A stretch of 64,000 bases of DNA from Molossus alvarezi (taxonomy: Eukaryota; Chordata; Mammalia; Chiroptera; Molossidae): the NCBI GenBank assembly GCA_037176705.1, contig CM073898.1:41008988-41072987 (forward strand). The letters run 5' to 3'. Numbering within the stretch: the stretch's first letter is position 1; each line of letters begins with the position of its first letter. Position numbers and translations under genes: made by a program. The notes beneath the pieces were generated by a model. That model saw only the letters and a list, made by a program, of their open reading frames with translations, did not search any database and was not told the DNA's origin. This document shows positions 47,651 to 59,544 of this stretch, piece after piece.

Positions 47651-48274
47651 AACTTAATTTTATTTAAATTTTAATAACTACTGTGGCTAATAGCTACTGC
47701 ATTAGACAGGAGAGGTTTTAAAAGTTAACTGAGTCTGTAAAACCAATGACAAAAAATATAATTGAATATTCAAGTGAAGTTTACATGAGGAAAGAAATTT
47801 CTAAATAAAAGTACAAAAAAAAAATCTTAGAAAGTACTGAGATTTCTAATTTTAAACTGTCTTTATATTTAAAAATTGAGAAAATGAAAGGCAAATGAGA
47901 AAGTGGGAAGTATATTATGACAAATATTTGAGGATATATAGGAAGATATAAAAAATTAAAACCCCAAATACTTTCTTAAAACAATAATTAAAAGGAATGA
48001 ATGTACAGAACAGAGAAGAAATACGACTGTCCAAGAAATAGATGTGAAAAAGTTCCCTATCACTAAAAACTTACAGATATGCAAATAAAAACAGGCAACA
48101 TTTTTAAAGAACTTACCAATTGGGAAAAGTCTAAAATGATAATCTGATTATATTGGGTCTGATGAAATATAGAATGCCAGTGGGAATGTAAATTCAGTGG
48201 GAGTAGAAGAAATTAAGTTAATGGAAGGACCATTTGGCAATATATATTAAAAGCCTGTACAGGTCTGCATAGTT

Positions 48275-50790
48275 TTTTAAAGAATAGGTCTATTAATGTA
48301 TAATTTACAAACAGTAAAATTCGCCCTTTCAAATAATATACAGTTTGATGTGTTTTGACACATGTATATCATATAACCACTATTCTACTCAAGATAGCAG
48401 AACATTTCTATCATCCTCAAAAGTTCTCTAATTCCCCTCTGCAGTCAGTCCCTTGTTTCGCTCCCAGCCCCTGGCAATGATTTCTGCCTCTACTTTTTTA
48501 GCATTTTTACGAATTTCATATAAATTGAATTAGAGGATACGTACTCTTTTTGTCTGTCTTCCTTCACTTAGCAGAATGTTTTTGAGATTTATACATGCGG
48601 TTATTCACTGATAGTTCATTGACAATTACTATACTTTTTTTTTTTTTTAAATCTGTTTCCCTGTTGATGGTTATTTGTGTTGTTTCCAGTCTGGGGCAAT
48701 TATGAATAAAGTTGCTATAAGTATTTATATACAGGTTTTGTTATAAGTTTATGTTTTATCATCTGGGTAAACACTAGGAGTGGAATTTCTGGATAATGTA
48801 TGGAAGTGTATGTTTAACTTGAAAAGAAACAGCCGAACAGTTTCCCAGAGTGATTGTACATTATACTTTTCCACAAGCAATATGTGATAATTCCAGTTGC
48901 TTCACATCTTGCCACCACTTGGTTTCATTCATTTTTAAAGTTTTAGCCATCATAGTAAATGTATAGTCATACTGAGTTTTAATTTGTGTCAGTCATCTCT
49001 AATGACTACTGATACTGAGCATCTTTCATGATCATTTATCTTCAGTGAAGTAAATGTGCCCATTTCAAAGTTGGATTTCTTTCTTATACTAAGACAACTT
49101 TATGTCTTGAGGATAGAAACCCTTTGTCAGATATTTGCTTGTTGATATTTTCTGAATATATTGCTTATCTTTTCATTCAAAAATGTCTTTCAGAAAGCAG
49201 ACATTTTTAATTATGAAGTCCAATTTATGATTTTTTCTTTATGATTTGTGCTGCTTCTCTCCTAAGTCACAAAATGTTTTCCCATAAGTTTTCTTCAAGA
49301 AGGAGTATAGAACTCACATTTAGATTCCTGATTTATTTTAAAGTTAATGTTTGCATTTGGTGCAAGGTTAGGGTTCCTTTTTTTCTCTGCATACATATGT
49401 GTCGTTGTCCGAACATTGTATGTTGAAGTGAATACCTTTTTGCCAGAGAATTATCTTTCTAGAACCTCTGTCAAAATGAATTGACCATTTATAAATGAGT
49501 CTGTTTCTGGATTCTCTCTGTTCTAATATCATACATACAGTCAATATCACACTTTTTTGTTTATGGTAGCTTCATAGTCTTGAAATAAGGTAGTGTGAAT
49601 CTTCCAGCTTTTTTTCTCAAACTTTGGCTATTCTGGCTGCTTTGTAATTCCATATATTTTAGAATTAATTCATCACTTTCTACCAAAACCCTGCTAGGAT
49701 TTTGATTGAGATTAATTTGAGGGAATTGATATCCTAACAATATTGATCTTCTGGCTAGAGGCCAAGCTAATTTACTGGGAAAAGAATGATCTTTTTAATA
49801 TTCCTTTTTTTAAAATTTCAGTACTTTTAAGTTTATGGAAAATTATTATTGTTTTTTAAATATGTCTTTATTGATTTTTTTAGAGAGACAGAGAGAGATA
49901 GAAACATCCATGTGGCAGAAAAACCTCAATCACAACCCAGGCATGTGCCGTGACTGGGAATTGAACCAGGCTGTCCATGGGGGACTATGCTCAGTCCACT
50001 GAGCCACACCTGGTGGGCAAGAATTATTTAATGACTGACTATATTGGCTGACTTGCTGAATATTTCATGAGCCCTTGAAAAGAATGTGTGTTCTTTTGTC
50101 TGTTTTGGGATACAGTGTTTAATCAATATCTATTAAGTCCAGTTGGGTGAGTTCTTGAAATTTTCTATGTCCCTACTGAGAAGAATTTGGAAACCCCCAA
50201 TTATAATTGTTGATTTATTGGGGTTTTTGCTGTCAGTTTTTGTTTCATATATAGTGACATTCTGTTATTACTGGCATGTTCAGGAGTTTTATGTGGTCAT
50301 TATGAATTGTCTCCTTTATCATCATAAAATGAGATTTTTAATCTCTGATAGTGTTTCTTAATTTGAAATATACTTTGTCTGATGATATTAATAGAGCCAC
50401 ATCACCTTTATTTTGATTACTGTTTATATTGTATATATTTTTCATTCTTTTACATTTAATCTATTCTTGTCTATAAATTTAGGTTAAATATTTTGGAGAC
50501 ATTATGTTCATTTGGAAGCTTGTTTTCAGGCTTTGTTAAGTCAGGTCCATGGTAGTCTATACTCTCAATAGATTATTCTTGCTTCCATGATGTGAAGTTC
50601 TGTGATTTCTACTGAATTCCCTTTGAGGACTTACCATTCTGGTTGGTCAGAGCTCAAATGTCTCCCAGCTCTGTGTGAACCCTGGGGATTGTTTTTCTCT
50701 CTACTCCCCATTGGCCCTTTGTCCCACCTTTTATCCTACAAATAGGACTCAAGGAGATCCCTGTGCAGATTTTTCTGGAAATGTTTTTTT
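48275..50790 (-). mobile_element. Long L1 fragment, antisense, interrupted by a SINE
   Basis: About 2.3 kb of old L1 in minus orientation: 'aatgtataatttacaaacag', 'ccagcccctggcaatgattt', 'ggttatttgtgttgtttcca', 'tgtcagatatttgcttgttg', 'tctggctgctttgtaattcc', and after the SINE 'gtttaatcaatatctattaa', 'gtccagttgggtgagttctt' and 'atgaattgtctcctttatca'. All are complements of L1 3' UTR and ORF2 in the right order. No intact frame. Confidence 0.85.
49848..50018 (-). mobile_element. Ves SINE inside L1, internally shortened
   Basis: Minus-strand SINE with head 'gcccaccaggtgtggctcag', 'gggaattgaaccaggctgtc' and a GA-rich segment, but with part of the middle missing. It is flanked by imperfect copies of aaaaattatt and splits the L1 at 48275-50790. 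Confidence 0.88.
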
Positions 50791-50864
50791 TTCTTTTTTT
50801 CTTTCATGAATTCCCTATGCTTCTGAACTCCTCTCTGCAATTTCAGGTTCTCTGGGAGCCTCTC

Positions 50865-50985
50865 TTATGCCGGTACCAGGCTGTTTTGATTACAATGGCC
50901 TTGTAGTATATCCTGATATCTGTTATTGTGATCCCTTCAACTTTATTTTTTCTTGAGATTGCTGCATTTTGGCTGTTTCTGGATA
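50865..50985 (-). mobile_element. L1 ORF2 fragment, antisense
   Basis: 'ggtaccaggctgttttgatt', 'acaatggccttgtagtatat' and 'cctgatatctgttattgtga' are the complement of a well-known L1 ORF2 stretch (around the upstream part of the YKAI-type codons). It lies just beyond the long L1 and may belong to it or be a separate copy. Confidence 0.7.
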
Positions 50986-51429
50986 ACTCATCTGATATTC
51001 TTCATATTTGGAATTTTAAAGACTGACTTCAAAATGTACACTGCTTACCTTTATTTGTCATCGTCAACATTTTTTGTTGGAAGGGAAAAATTTCAACTTT
51101 ATCTGTGGAGAAAAATATTTAAAAATCGGAGATTTCTTGGGTACTTCTTTACATTATCCACTTTATTCTTTAAAAAATCTTACCACCCATTTAGCTGTAT
51201 CTCCCAGTGTCACTTGGATAGAAGGTTGAACGAGTTTAAGTTAAATCAGGGTTTGCACACGCTTTTTTATTTCAGTGGTGCAGACACTGTCTCACATATG
51301 GAAGGCTACCCGCTGCGGGTCCGAAGCGCATGGTTTTTCCCACCAGCTTGCATTCCTGCTCATACATGAAGCCTTTCTTGATGGCTCTGGTCTGCACTGA
51401 TTTCCTTTTGTGATCTCCTTTAACTTTCT

Positions 51430-51610
51430 AATTGTGTTCTAAGCACAGGAACACTCATGTGTCACTGTGTGTTGTCTTAAGTTCTGAACTGGAATGAACT
51501 CCTTGAGGCTTACAGGTAGGTGTACTTCTCTTCCGTCTTTTGCATTCCTCACAACACCTAGGTCAGTGTTTCTTCTGGAATAATCCTTCAGGAAATGCTG
51601 ACTGACTTCT
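51430..51610 (+). mobile_element. Probable L2 3' end
   Basis: 'gaatgaactccttgaggctt', 'cctcacaacacctaggtcag' and 'cttcaggaaatgctgactga' follow the L2 3'-end layout. Diverged. Confidence 0.5.
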
Positions 51611-51799
51611 CAGGAGGTGAGGCCAGTCCTGATGCAGTGTCTGTCATGTCACTTAGTGCTGGAGACCCTACCGCGCTCCGTGTATTTCTGTCCCCAAACT
51701 GCCTGCCCAGTTGAAGCGGAGGCCTCACAGGTAGAGAAGGACAGTTTTTCATGTCAGTGTCTGGAGTGATAAATATGGCCTAGGAAACCTGTCACAACT

Positions 51800-51985
51800 T
51801 AGAAGTTGTGCTGGACTGAAAGTCAGGAGACCCCGGTCTAGTCCCAGTTTTGACATTGAGCAGAATTACAGCCTTCAGCAAATGATCTAACCTGAGTGAA
51901 CTTTGGCTTTTCGGTATATAAAATGTGGGACTTTGACCAGGTGATCTCAAAAGTTCCTTCTAGCTCTAAAATTCCCTGATGCTCT
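51800..51985 (+). mobile_element. MIR-type SINE
   Basis: 'gactgaaagtcaggagaccc', 'ggtctagtcccagttttgac', 'aatgatctaacctgagtgaa' and 'tgatctcaaaagttccttct' with 'agctctaaaattccctga' are in the order of the MIR/MIR3 family. Confidence 0.75.
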
Positions 51986-53829
51986 GAAAACATGTTTTTC
52001 CTGCTCATTGCAGAAGGTAATGTTTCTAATAATGTTTCCTAAGTGTCTTGCCTATTGTTGCATAGCTAAGGAAGTTAAAAAGTTTAAATTTAGGTAAACT
52101 GTAATGTCCTGGGAGCAGGAATTGTAACAACTGACCTGCATCTTGTGACGAATAATTCCCTCTCAGATTCCACAGGGTAGGGTCATAAGCCTAATTAAAG
52201 CTGCTTGTTCACTGTTTGCTAGAGGGAATTCTAACACAATCCATTTATCAATCACAGTTAGTTGTAAGACGAGTGTGAATGCATTTGTAAGAATTTGTGT
52301 GATAGGTGTCCATAATATGTTTACCATGTAGAGGTAGCATTCCCCTTGTCGGACACACATAAAATTGAGTTCTGGTGACATATGACTGTATTTCATTATC
52401 TCCGGAGTGGTGGTATATGTCTTAGCTTGATGATATCATAACAGTGGTAGATGGCTCAGCTGCTGTGGCTACTTGAAAGCATCGTGATAGCGTGTGGATG
52501 GGTTAACGGCAGATGAAATAGCACGGCTGTGTTTGTAGGCAGTCACTCCCTGCACCCGTGCTCCTCTCTGTCTTCCCAGTGAAGGTCGCTGTGTATTTTT
52601 AATGAGTAAAAAGACTGAAATCTGTTCCTATGATTTTAGTTACTTCAACTTTTAAAATTTTATGAGTTTAATATTAGTTTAAAATACACACTTTCACTGA
52701 CTTTTTTTTTGTCTCAGTATAATTACTTGTCCTAAGAGTTGGTTGTTTTTGAAATTTAATAGCTTGTATGTATGTGGTGTTCATAGATAATTCTGCCAAC
52801 TTACTATTTTGGGCTTCTTTCAATATAATTTGTCAAATGAAAATAAAGCCCCAAATTTTCTTTCCATCAACTGTTCTATAATGTGTTAATACTACTATTT
52901 ATAACTCTGTTATCTGGTACTTAATAATGTTCCTATTATCAAAATTTATTCTTAACGTGTATATTAAGATGCCTGATTTTAAATCAGATTAGATCCATAT
53001 TTTAAAAATTCTTATTTCAAAATAGTATGCAAATGACAGCTATATGAATGTGGATTACTAGAGTCTTATTGGAGGATAGCGATAAGTGAAAAATGTTGAA
53101 GAAAGCAACCTCGTACTTATAATTTAGTAACTATGGTCTCCATAGTTAAAATTAGTATTTTGTGAAGCTTACTTGCCAGTACTGAGACTCCGAGACAAGT
53201 GAGAATCTGTTATATAATTTTGCCTCTAGGAGGATACAGTTTTTTAAAAACCTTTTGTTTTGAAAATTTTTAATATTCTGAATAATAGAGGGTTTAATCT
53301 ACCTATCACTTTGCCTTAAAAATTAAGGATTTGAAAATTTACTTTAGCTATGTTTTTGGGTGAAAGTTTTACAATAAATTCTAGATATCATGACATTTTG
53401 CTTCTAAATACCTAAATATGTATACATTTCCAAACAAGGACAATTCACCATATTGTAACAGTGCAATTATCACACTTAGCAAAATTACATCATTCCTTAT
53501 TATCAGGTACAATTTTAATTTTTCCAATTTCTTCTTTAGCCTAAAATTCATGAGAAAATGGGAATAGAGGCAATTTTTATTCTAATTGTACTTAAGCTCT
53601 CTTCTCCTTTTTCTAAAATTACATATTTCTGTAGACTCCCCCCAAAACTCTCCTTTCTGTAATTGAGTAGCCTGTATTACGTGATCTCTTTGACCTCTTT
53701 TAGCTTCCATAGCTGCTGACTTCCTGGATAGAACCAGTTGTTAGCTACAAATCTGACTTAGGAAAGTATTGGCTCAGAAGCAGATAAGCATGATCTTTTT
53801 AGTTAAATGTCCATCAAAAGAGCAAGTTT

Positions 53830-53935
53830 CTAGTCTTGTAAATAGGAAAACAGGGATTGTGTGTGATTCACTGATGTGTATCCGGCAGATGGCACAGAAC
53901 ATGGCATGTAATAAGCACTCAATAAATAAATGAGT
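53830..53935 (+). mobile_element. MIR/L2-type 3' end
   Basis: 'agatggcacagaacatggca' and 'tgtaataagcactcaataaa' followed by 'taaatgagtgg' is the typical end of MIR or L2. Too short to decide between them. Confidence 0.55.
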
Positions 53936-54190
53936 GGATAATGAGTAACTGAATAGGTTAATGCATAAATTAATTGATGAATCAGTGTTTGGGAGTAACA
54001 GGTAAAGCCAGCCAAGTAGAGCTGGACATAGTATAGCCAAGTCCAGTAAATAAGCATTTGTACGTTTCTTAAATTCCCTTTTGGGAGAAATCTATCTGTG
54101 TGTCAAGAGATCTTTACTACTTAATATAGCCAGTATGAGTATTTTCTTATAGAGCTCTCACAGCATATTCACAAAGAGAAACTGAGAATG

Positions 54191-54596
54191 GAGACTGCTG
54201 TTGGTTGAATTGTGTCCCCTCAAGAGATGTTGAAATCCCACACCCCCAGTATCTGGGAATGTAAACATATGAAAAGAGGTTCTTTTTGAGCTAAGATGTG
54301 GTGGCTAGGGAAAGTCACCTCATGATTGTTTTTCTTATAAAATGGGAGACATGCATAGAGGAAAGAGTGTGGAGAGACAGGGAGAATGACCTGTACAAGC
54401 CTAGGAACATCTGAGACTACCAGAAGCTTAGGAGAGAGGCATGGAACGGATTACCCCTCACAGCCAGGAGCAGGGGCCAACCCTGCCAGCACCTTGGTTT
54501 CAGACTTCTAGCCCCCAGAACTAGGAGATGATAGCATTCTGTTGTTCAAGTCATCTAGTTTATGGACCTTGTTATAGCAGTCCTGCAAAACAAATA
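54191..54596 (+). mobile_element. MaLR-like solo LTR
   Basis: 'gttggttgaattgtgtcccc', 'tatctgggaatgtaaacata', 'gccaaccctgccagcacctt', 'ggtttcagacttctagcccc', 'cagaactaggagatgatagc' and 'gttatagcagtcctgcaaaa' are hallmark blocks of MLT1-like LTRs in order. Confidence 0.7.
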
Positions 54597-54816
54597 AAGG
54601 GACTCAGATGTAAACCTTTGATTAAAGGTTGAGACAATACATTTTCCAAATAATATTAATAAAAATCTCAGGATAATGTTCATTCCATGTAAATTGCTAA
54701 CACCTTAGTGTGGATACCAGTGTATTTTGGCCATATGTGAACTTTGGGTAGAGGAAAGGGGAAGAAAAAGAAAAGGGGGAAAGTAAGAACAGGGCAGAAA
54801 GAAGTATCTTCCTTTT

Positions 54817-55109
54817 TTTTTTAAATCCTCACCCAAGGATATTTTTCCATTTATCTCAGATGGAGTGGGAGGGAGAGAGGAAGAGCGAGAGTGAGAGCAA
54901 GAAAGAGAGAGAGAGAGAGAAACGTCGACAATGTGAGAGGCACAAACATCCACGTGAGAGACACACAATGACTAGTTGCCTCCCGCATGACCCCAACCCG
55001 GGCCTGGGCTGAACCGCAACCGAGGTACGTGCCCTTGACTGGAATTGAACCTGCGACTCTTTGGTGTGTGGGGCTAATGCTCTAACTCCTGAGCCAAACT
55101 GGCCAGGGC
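54817..55109 (-). mobile_element. Ves SINE, antisense, inserted at the tail of another SINE
   Basis: Full-length minus-strand copy with head 'gccctggccagtttggctca', a GA-rich body and the tail motif 'atcctcacccaaggatattt'. It is flanked by tcttcctttt (54807-54816) and tcttctttta (55110-55119). The right flank is the T-rich tail region of the next SINE, so this copy seems to have landed in its neighbour's A tail. Confidence 0.92.
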
Positions 55110-55119
55110 TCTTCTTTTA

Positions 55120-55328
55120 TTGTGTGTGTGTGTGAGAGAGAGGGTAAGGGGGTGGAGTGAGAGAGGGAGATAAATGTCAGTGTGAGAGAAACATCTTTTG
55201 GTTGCCTTCTATATGCGTCCCAACCAGGCATCAAATCCACAAATCCACAACCTAGGTATGTGCCCTGACCAGGGATTGAACCTCCAACCTTTTGGTGTAT
55301 GGAACAATGCTCCAACCAACTGAGCCAC
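55120..55328 (-). mobile_element. Second Ves SINE in tandem, head truncated
   Basis: Minus-strand SINE with TG/GA-rich left part, 'caaccaggcatcaaatccac', 'gaccagggattgaacctcca' and 'caaccaactgagccac'. The last about 14 bases of the head (ggccagggc side) are missing. The break coincides with the start of the duplicated segment at 55327. Confidence 0.88.
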
Positions 55329-55500
55329 TAATGAATAGAGAGAAAATAATAGTTTTTATTATTGTTATGCTTATGACAATGGAATATTTTATTTTGCTCC
55401 CCAAGAATTGTTTAGATTAAGGAAAAAAAGACGTATGATGTTCTGGTTAGATGCCAAGAAAATGGTCAGATGTTAAGAAAGCAGTATTGAATTTGATTTT
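55327..55500 (+). repeat. Local direct duplication, copy 1
   Basis: Aligns with 55999-56148 at a distance of about 670 bp. Shared blocks include 'tttttattattgttatgc', 'gctccccaagaattgt', 'tagattaagg', 'tatgatgttctggtt' and 'gtattgaatt'. Copy 1 has extra bases, including an internal repeat (agatgccaagaaaatggtc / agatgttaagaaagcag). Confidence 0.9.
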
Positions 55501-55769
55501 TTTTCCCTAGGGCCACTCCAGGCAGGGCCAAATCAGTTAGTGTTTTTAACATGATTTGTTCTCATACATAGGATCTCCAAGCAGTTCTTGGATTGTGTGG
55601 TGGGATCTCTGCTTTATAATACAGTCTACTTGTTTATTCTGGAGCTCAGTGCTCCTGTTCAGGATAAGAAGGAAGATATTAAAAGAGGATGATTTACCTT
55701 CTCCTAATCCCAGGCAAAAGGTTTGATAGAAGATGATGACTATTTGCATAACTTTCAATTATGTTGGGG

Positions 55770-56013
55770 GATTCAGTGTAGAATAGTTAAGTCTAGAAGC
55801 TCTGCAGTCAGACTCCCTGGCTTTGAGTTCTGTCCCTACCTCTTGTTCACTCTGTGTTCTTAGCCTTATTTATTATTTTACCTCTCTGTTCTCCCATGTC
55901 CACATAGGATAGTGGTACCTCCTTCAAAGATATATTTTAAGGATCAAATGATTCAAACATGAGAAATTCTTAGACCAATGTCAAGCACATAGTAAACACT
56001 CAGTAAGTAATAG
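55770..56013 (+). mobile_element. MIR SINE
   Basis: 'tctgcagtcagactccctgg', 'ctttgagttctgtccctacc', 'aaggatcaaatgattcaaac', 'caatgtcaagcacatagtaa' and 'acactcagtaagtaatag' in MIR order. Its last bases overlap the start of duplication copy 2. Confidence 0.8.
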
Positions 56014-56148
56014 ATGGAATAATATTTTTATTATTGTTATGCTGTGACAATAGAATATTTTGCTCCCCAAGAATTGTCTAGATTAAGGGAAAAAAAGATA
56101 TATGATGTTCTGGTTTGATGTTAAGAAAATGGTATTGAATTGGATTTA
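55999..56148 (+). repeat. Local direct duplication, copy 2
   Basis: Second copy of the segment described at 55327-55500. It begins inside the MIR tail (cactcagtaagtaatag, against cactaatgaatag in copy 1) and ends near 'gaattggattta'. Because the MIR tail belongs to the older element, this copy is likely the original. Confidence 0.9.
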
Positions 56149-57356
56149 ATAATAGTTCTCTTCAGGTATGCAGTTTGATCATAGACATCATTCAAGTTGT
56201 AGGGAACAGAATACTCAGGGTCTGTTTTTTATATAAAGGAAGAAGATTTCACAGTTAGGAGTACATTTAACAAATCACCTATCCCCAAGAACATAGTTCC
56301 CAGGAGAGATGACGCTGTTGAGAAATTAGTATTTGAATGTCAATAATCAATACAAGTTTATTGAGTGCCTACTGAGTCCCACTGGTGGTATTATTTCTAT
56401 TTCTGAAGGCCACATGCTTCCATGACCAAAGAACTGTTTATGACCAAAATGCGGGTGCATCATGATCCATAAAAGGCTATATATTGTTGTTTTGTTTTGT
56501 TTTTTCTTTTACCAGTTAGTATGGGAAAATGGGATTTCTGAGTTCTGCGTCAACTCATTGAGTTGCATACACTTGGATGGGTTAAGAGGCACCCCTGTTT
56601 AGGGGATGTGCATGTAAGGGTGGCCTTATTGCTGGCAACCTCAAATACTGTCTTTGAAAATAACAGAGTGATTGTTAATGTAGAGCGAGGAGGCTGTTTT
56701 GATTATGGATAGCTGGGTTGTATATAGACACAACTTACATGTGGTGAACCTTTTTATAATATAGCACTGACCGACAAATTATATCAGCTAACGTTTTTGA
56801 GTAACTGCTGTTTACAGATAAACCAAGCTCTGAGAATGCTTATGGCATGTTCAGAAGTCTCGAGTTCAGATTTGATTTAGACAAAGGGGAAGACCATGAA
56901 AGTGTCTGCAGTTCAACTTATCCTCTTCCATCGCCACTTTATTTTGTTAAAGGACAGACACAAGTTACATGCTTTGGTATCACATGCTTTGGAAATTATA
57001 AAGAGAGAGAGGGTATTGTAGGTTCTTTCATATAATCCCTGAGAACTTGTGTCAAAAGAACAATTGGAAATAGACTATAATTGGAAAGGTTTTCTTTTGT
57101 AGATGGAGGCGTTTTTAATAAAGAAGCAATTTTGAGGCTCTGAACTATTGAGGAAATGTCCCCCTGAAATCTGGAAAGCATATTAAGTCTTAGCCTTGGT
57201 TGATCAAATAGGCTTTCATATGTTGGTAAAAGAAGCAGGTTGGAATAGAAAGCAGGTCATGGAGTCAAAATGCTAATGTCATTTTGAACACTGCTAAATA
57301 TACCTCAGTATTTTGTTATGATGCTTGAATTTATGGTACCGTTTAAATGATCATAG

Positions 57357-57495
57357 GCCTGGGCCGGATAGAGCAGTAGATGGAGTGAAGAGGTAATGAT
57401 GAGACACAGCTTTTCTGCTGCTGCTTCATATGGCTTCATGGGCATGTCTTTAAATTTTTCTCTCTCTCAATGAATAGTAAATATAAAGAAAAAGG
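57357..57495 (+). mobile_element. Degenerate Ves-like SINE
   Basis: 'ggcctgggccggatagagca' followed by 'gtagatggagtg', 'catgggcatgtct' and 'tttttctctctctcaatg', then an A-rich end. The order fits a decayed Ves SINE, but the tRNA-like boxes are poor and I see no duplication. Confidence 0.45.
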
Positions 57496-59291
57496 ATAAA
57501 TTCCAAATTTGAAATATGAGTAGTTATGAGATCCAGGTAGTTAGGAGAATTTAGGAGGGAAAAAAAACCCAACATTATGAAGCGGAGTTTTTAAGTATAA
57601 GCACATGTTACGTCTATAATTAACCAGACACTGCAGGGGTTTTACAGTTCACTAAAAGATAAGGCCAGACTATATTTTTGAAAAATATATCTTCATGTTT
57701 ATTCTAATAAACATCTTGTTTGAAAGTAAGCTGGCAAATTTTAAAAGTTGCATCATTTTGTCCAGGCTAAACAGTGATAACGCACATGTATCACTTGCAG
57801 CATTATTTCATTGGCAGAAACAAAGTAGGGAAGTTGAGGAAAAGTAAAAAAGTACTGTAGAATACAGAGAATAAAAAGCACAGATTTATGTCAAAACATT
57901 GTAGCATCTATGAGGCTATACATGGAGTTTGATTTTTTTTTAACAGATAATGAATGATTTTCATGAAACATGCTGTTTATTCATTCCATGCTTCTTTTTC
58001 CTTTTGGCATATAGTGATTTTCATTAGTCAGTAAGCATTTAGTTTATTATGAAGATTTTCACATTACAGTATCTTGTTGATAGAATAGGAACATATTGTA
58101 TCCTATTCAAATAAGATAAATGTTGGTCTTCTTTTATAAGAGTCTTAACGGTTGCTGAATAAGTCTATATGTTCTTCTACAATTTTAAAAGTCTTTTCTA
58201 AATTGCCATTAAAACAAAGTCATGAGTAGTGACTGTCTCCCTGATAGTATAATTTCGATCAGCCTTTGACAATGAGAGATTAACAGACACATTTCTTGCT
58301 ACAACAAGGTATGCTAATTAAAAGGATTTACTTATATTAAATAGTCTAAATCATGATAAGGTATTAGATTGCACTCAAAAAAATGAAGTCCTTGAAAAGT
58401 GAATCACGTTTTTGGGACTACATATACATTTCTTCTCTAGGGTGAGTGTGTACAGTGGGGTAAAGTAGTAGCATCCTGATGGCAATGACGTTTGTTCACA
58501 TCAGCACCTTGCTGCTTTCTTTTCCGGCTTCATAATTGAATGTGTCCTTCTCCAGCTGACATTCCCTGTCCATCACATCAGGCACTGAGAAATGCTTTCA
58601 TTGGAGCCAGTTTGGCTGCTTCCTACTTAGGATTCCTGGTTGCTTGACTCTTGATGGGAAGGAGGTCCTTTACATTTTTTATCCACTATGACTCTGTCAC
58701 TCAGTCCTGCATAAACTGAGAAAACCAGGAACAGGTTGCATTAAGGTGGTTGCCACCAATCAACTAGTTTCCTTTTGGTGCTGAAAATGAGTAATCGGTT
58801 TCTTTCCATACCTCCTCTGCTTCCTCCCATTTGCTTTTTCTCGTTATTGAATCCTCAGTGATCCAGCCGGTCATACTGTTTTCAGAGTTCTCTCTCCCTC
58901 TCTCCCACCCTCCTCCCCTCTCTCCTCCTCTCCTCTCCTCCAACAACTTGTAGCCCTCTTCTCTGTCTCTCTTCTTTTGTTCACCGGGGCCCTAGTCTAG
59001 CCTCCCATTACCTCTTATCTGGACCATTATTATATTGTCCTAAATGGACTCCCTGCTTCCATTTCCTTGTGATGATGCTACCAGCGCCGATAATACTGTT
59101 CCTTGCAAAAATCCTTCAGGGATTTCTGTTTACATACAAAAACCATGTGCCAGCTTCTTGGTACAGTTTTCAAAGCTTTCTGTGAACGGATGCTAACCAG
59201 TTTTTCTCGCTTGTGTTGGTTTTCCTTCTTGTGTTATTTCTTCTTCCCTGGTTCCATTTGTGGAAATATTAGATATTTTTCAAGGCCCAAT

Positions 59292-59544
59292 TATTTTCTT
59301 TGTTTTTTTTTTTATCCTCACCCGAGGATATTTTCCCATTTATCTTCAGATAGAGTATAAGGGGTGGGGAGAGAGAGAGAAACATCCATATGAGAGGGAC
59401 ACATTGAGTGGCTGCCTCCCGCACGACCCCGACCAGGGCCGGGGATGAAACGCAACCGAGGTACGTGCCCTTGACTGGAATCGAACCCGCAACTCATTGG
59501 TCCGTGGGCTGATGCTCTAACCACTGAGAAAACCAGCCAGGGCA
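59292..59544 (-). mobile_element. Ves SINE (tail type 'atcctcacccgaggat')
   Basis: Minus-strand copy: head 'gccctggctggttttctcag', 'gattccagtcaagggcacgt' and, on the plus strand, 'atcctcacccgaggatattt' with a T run at the left edge. It is flanked by aaggcccaat at 59282-59291 and 59545-59554 (10 bp, perfect). Confidence 0.94.

Larger units (their letters stand above)
44864..47711 (+). mobile_element. hAT-like DNA transposon split by L1 insertions
   Basis: The left part (44864-44971: 'cagcatttccaataaaactt', 'tctgtgatgatggacatatt', 'gccattagccacaagtggcc', 'attaagcatttgaaatgg') and the right part (47651-47711: 'aacttaattttatttaaatt', 'ggctaatagctactgcatta', 'gacagg') match successive parts of the element at 10868-11078. 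The 2.68 kb between them is L1 sequence, so the L1s inserted into this older transposon. Confidence 0.7.

Noticed and set aside
50953..51369. A 138-codon plus-strand open frame
   Set aside because: Its beginning lies in an antisense L1 fragment and the rest has no domain. No splice context for VRK2.
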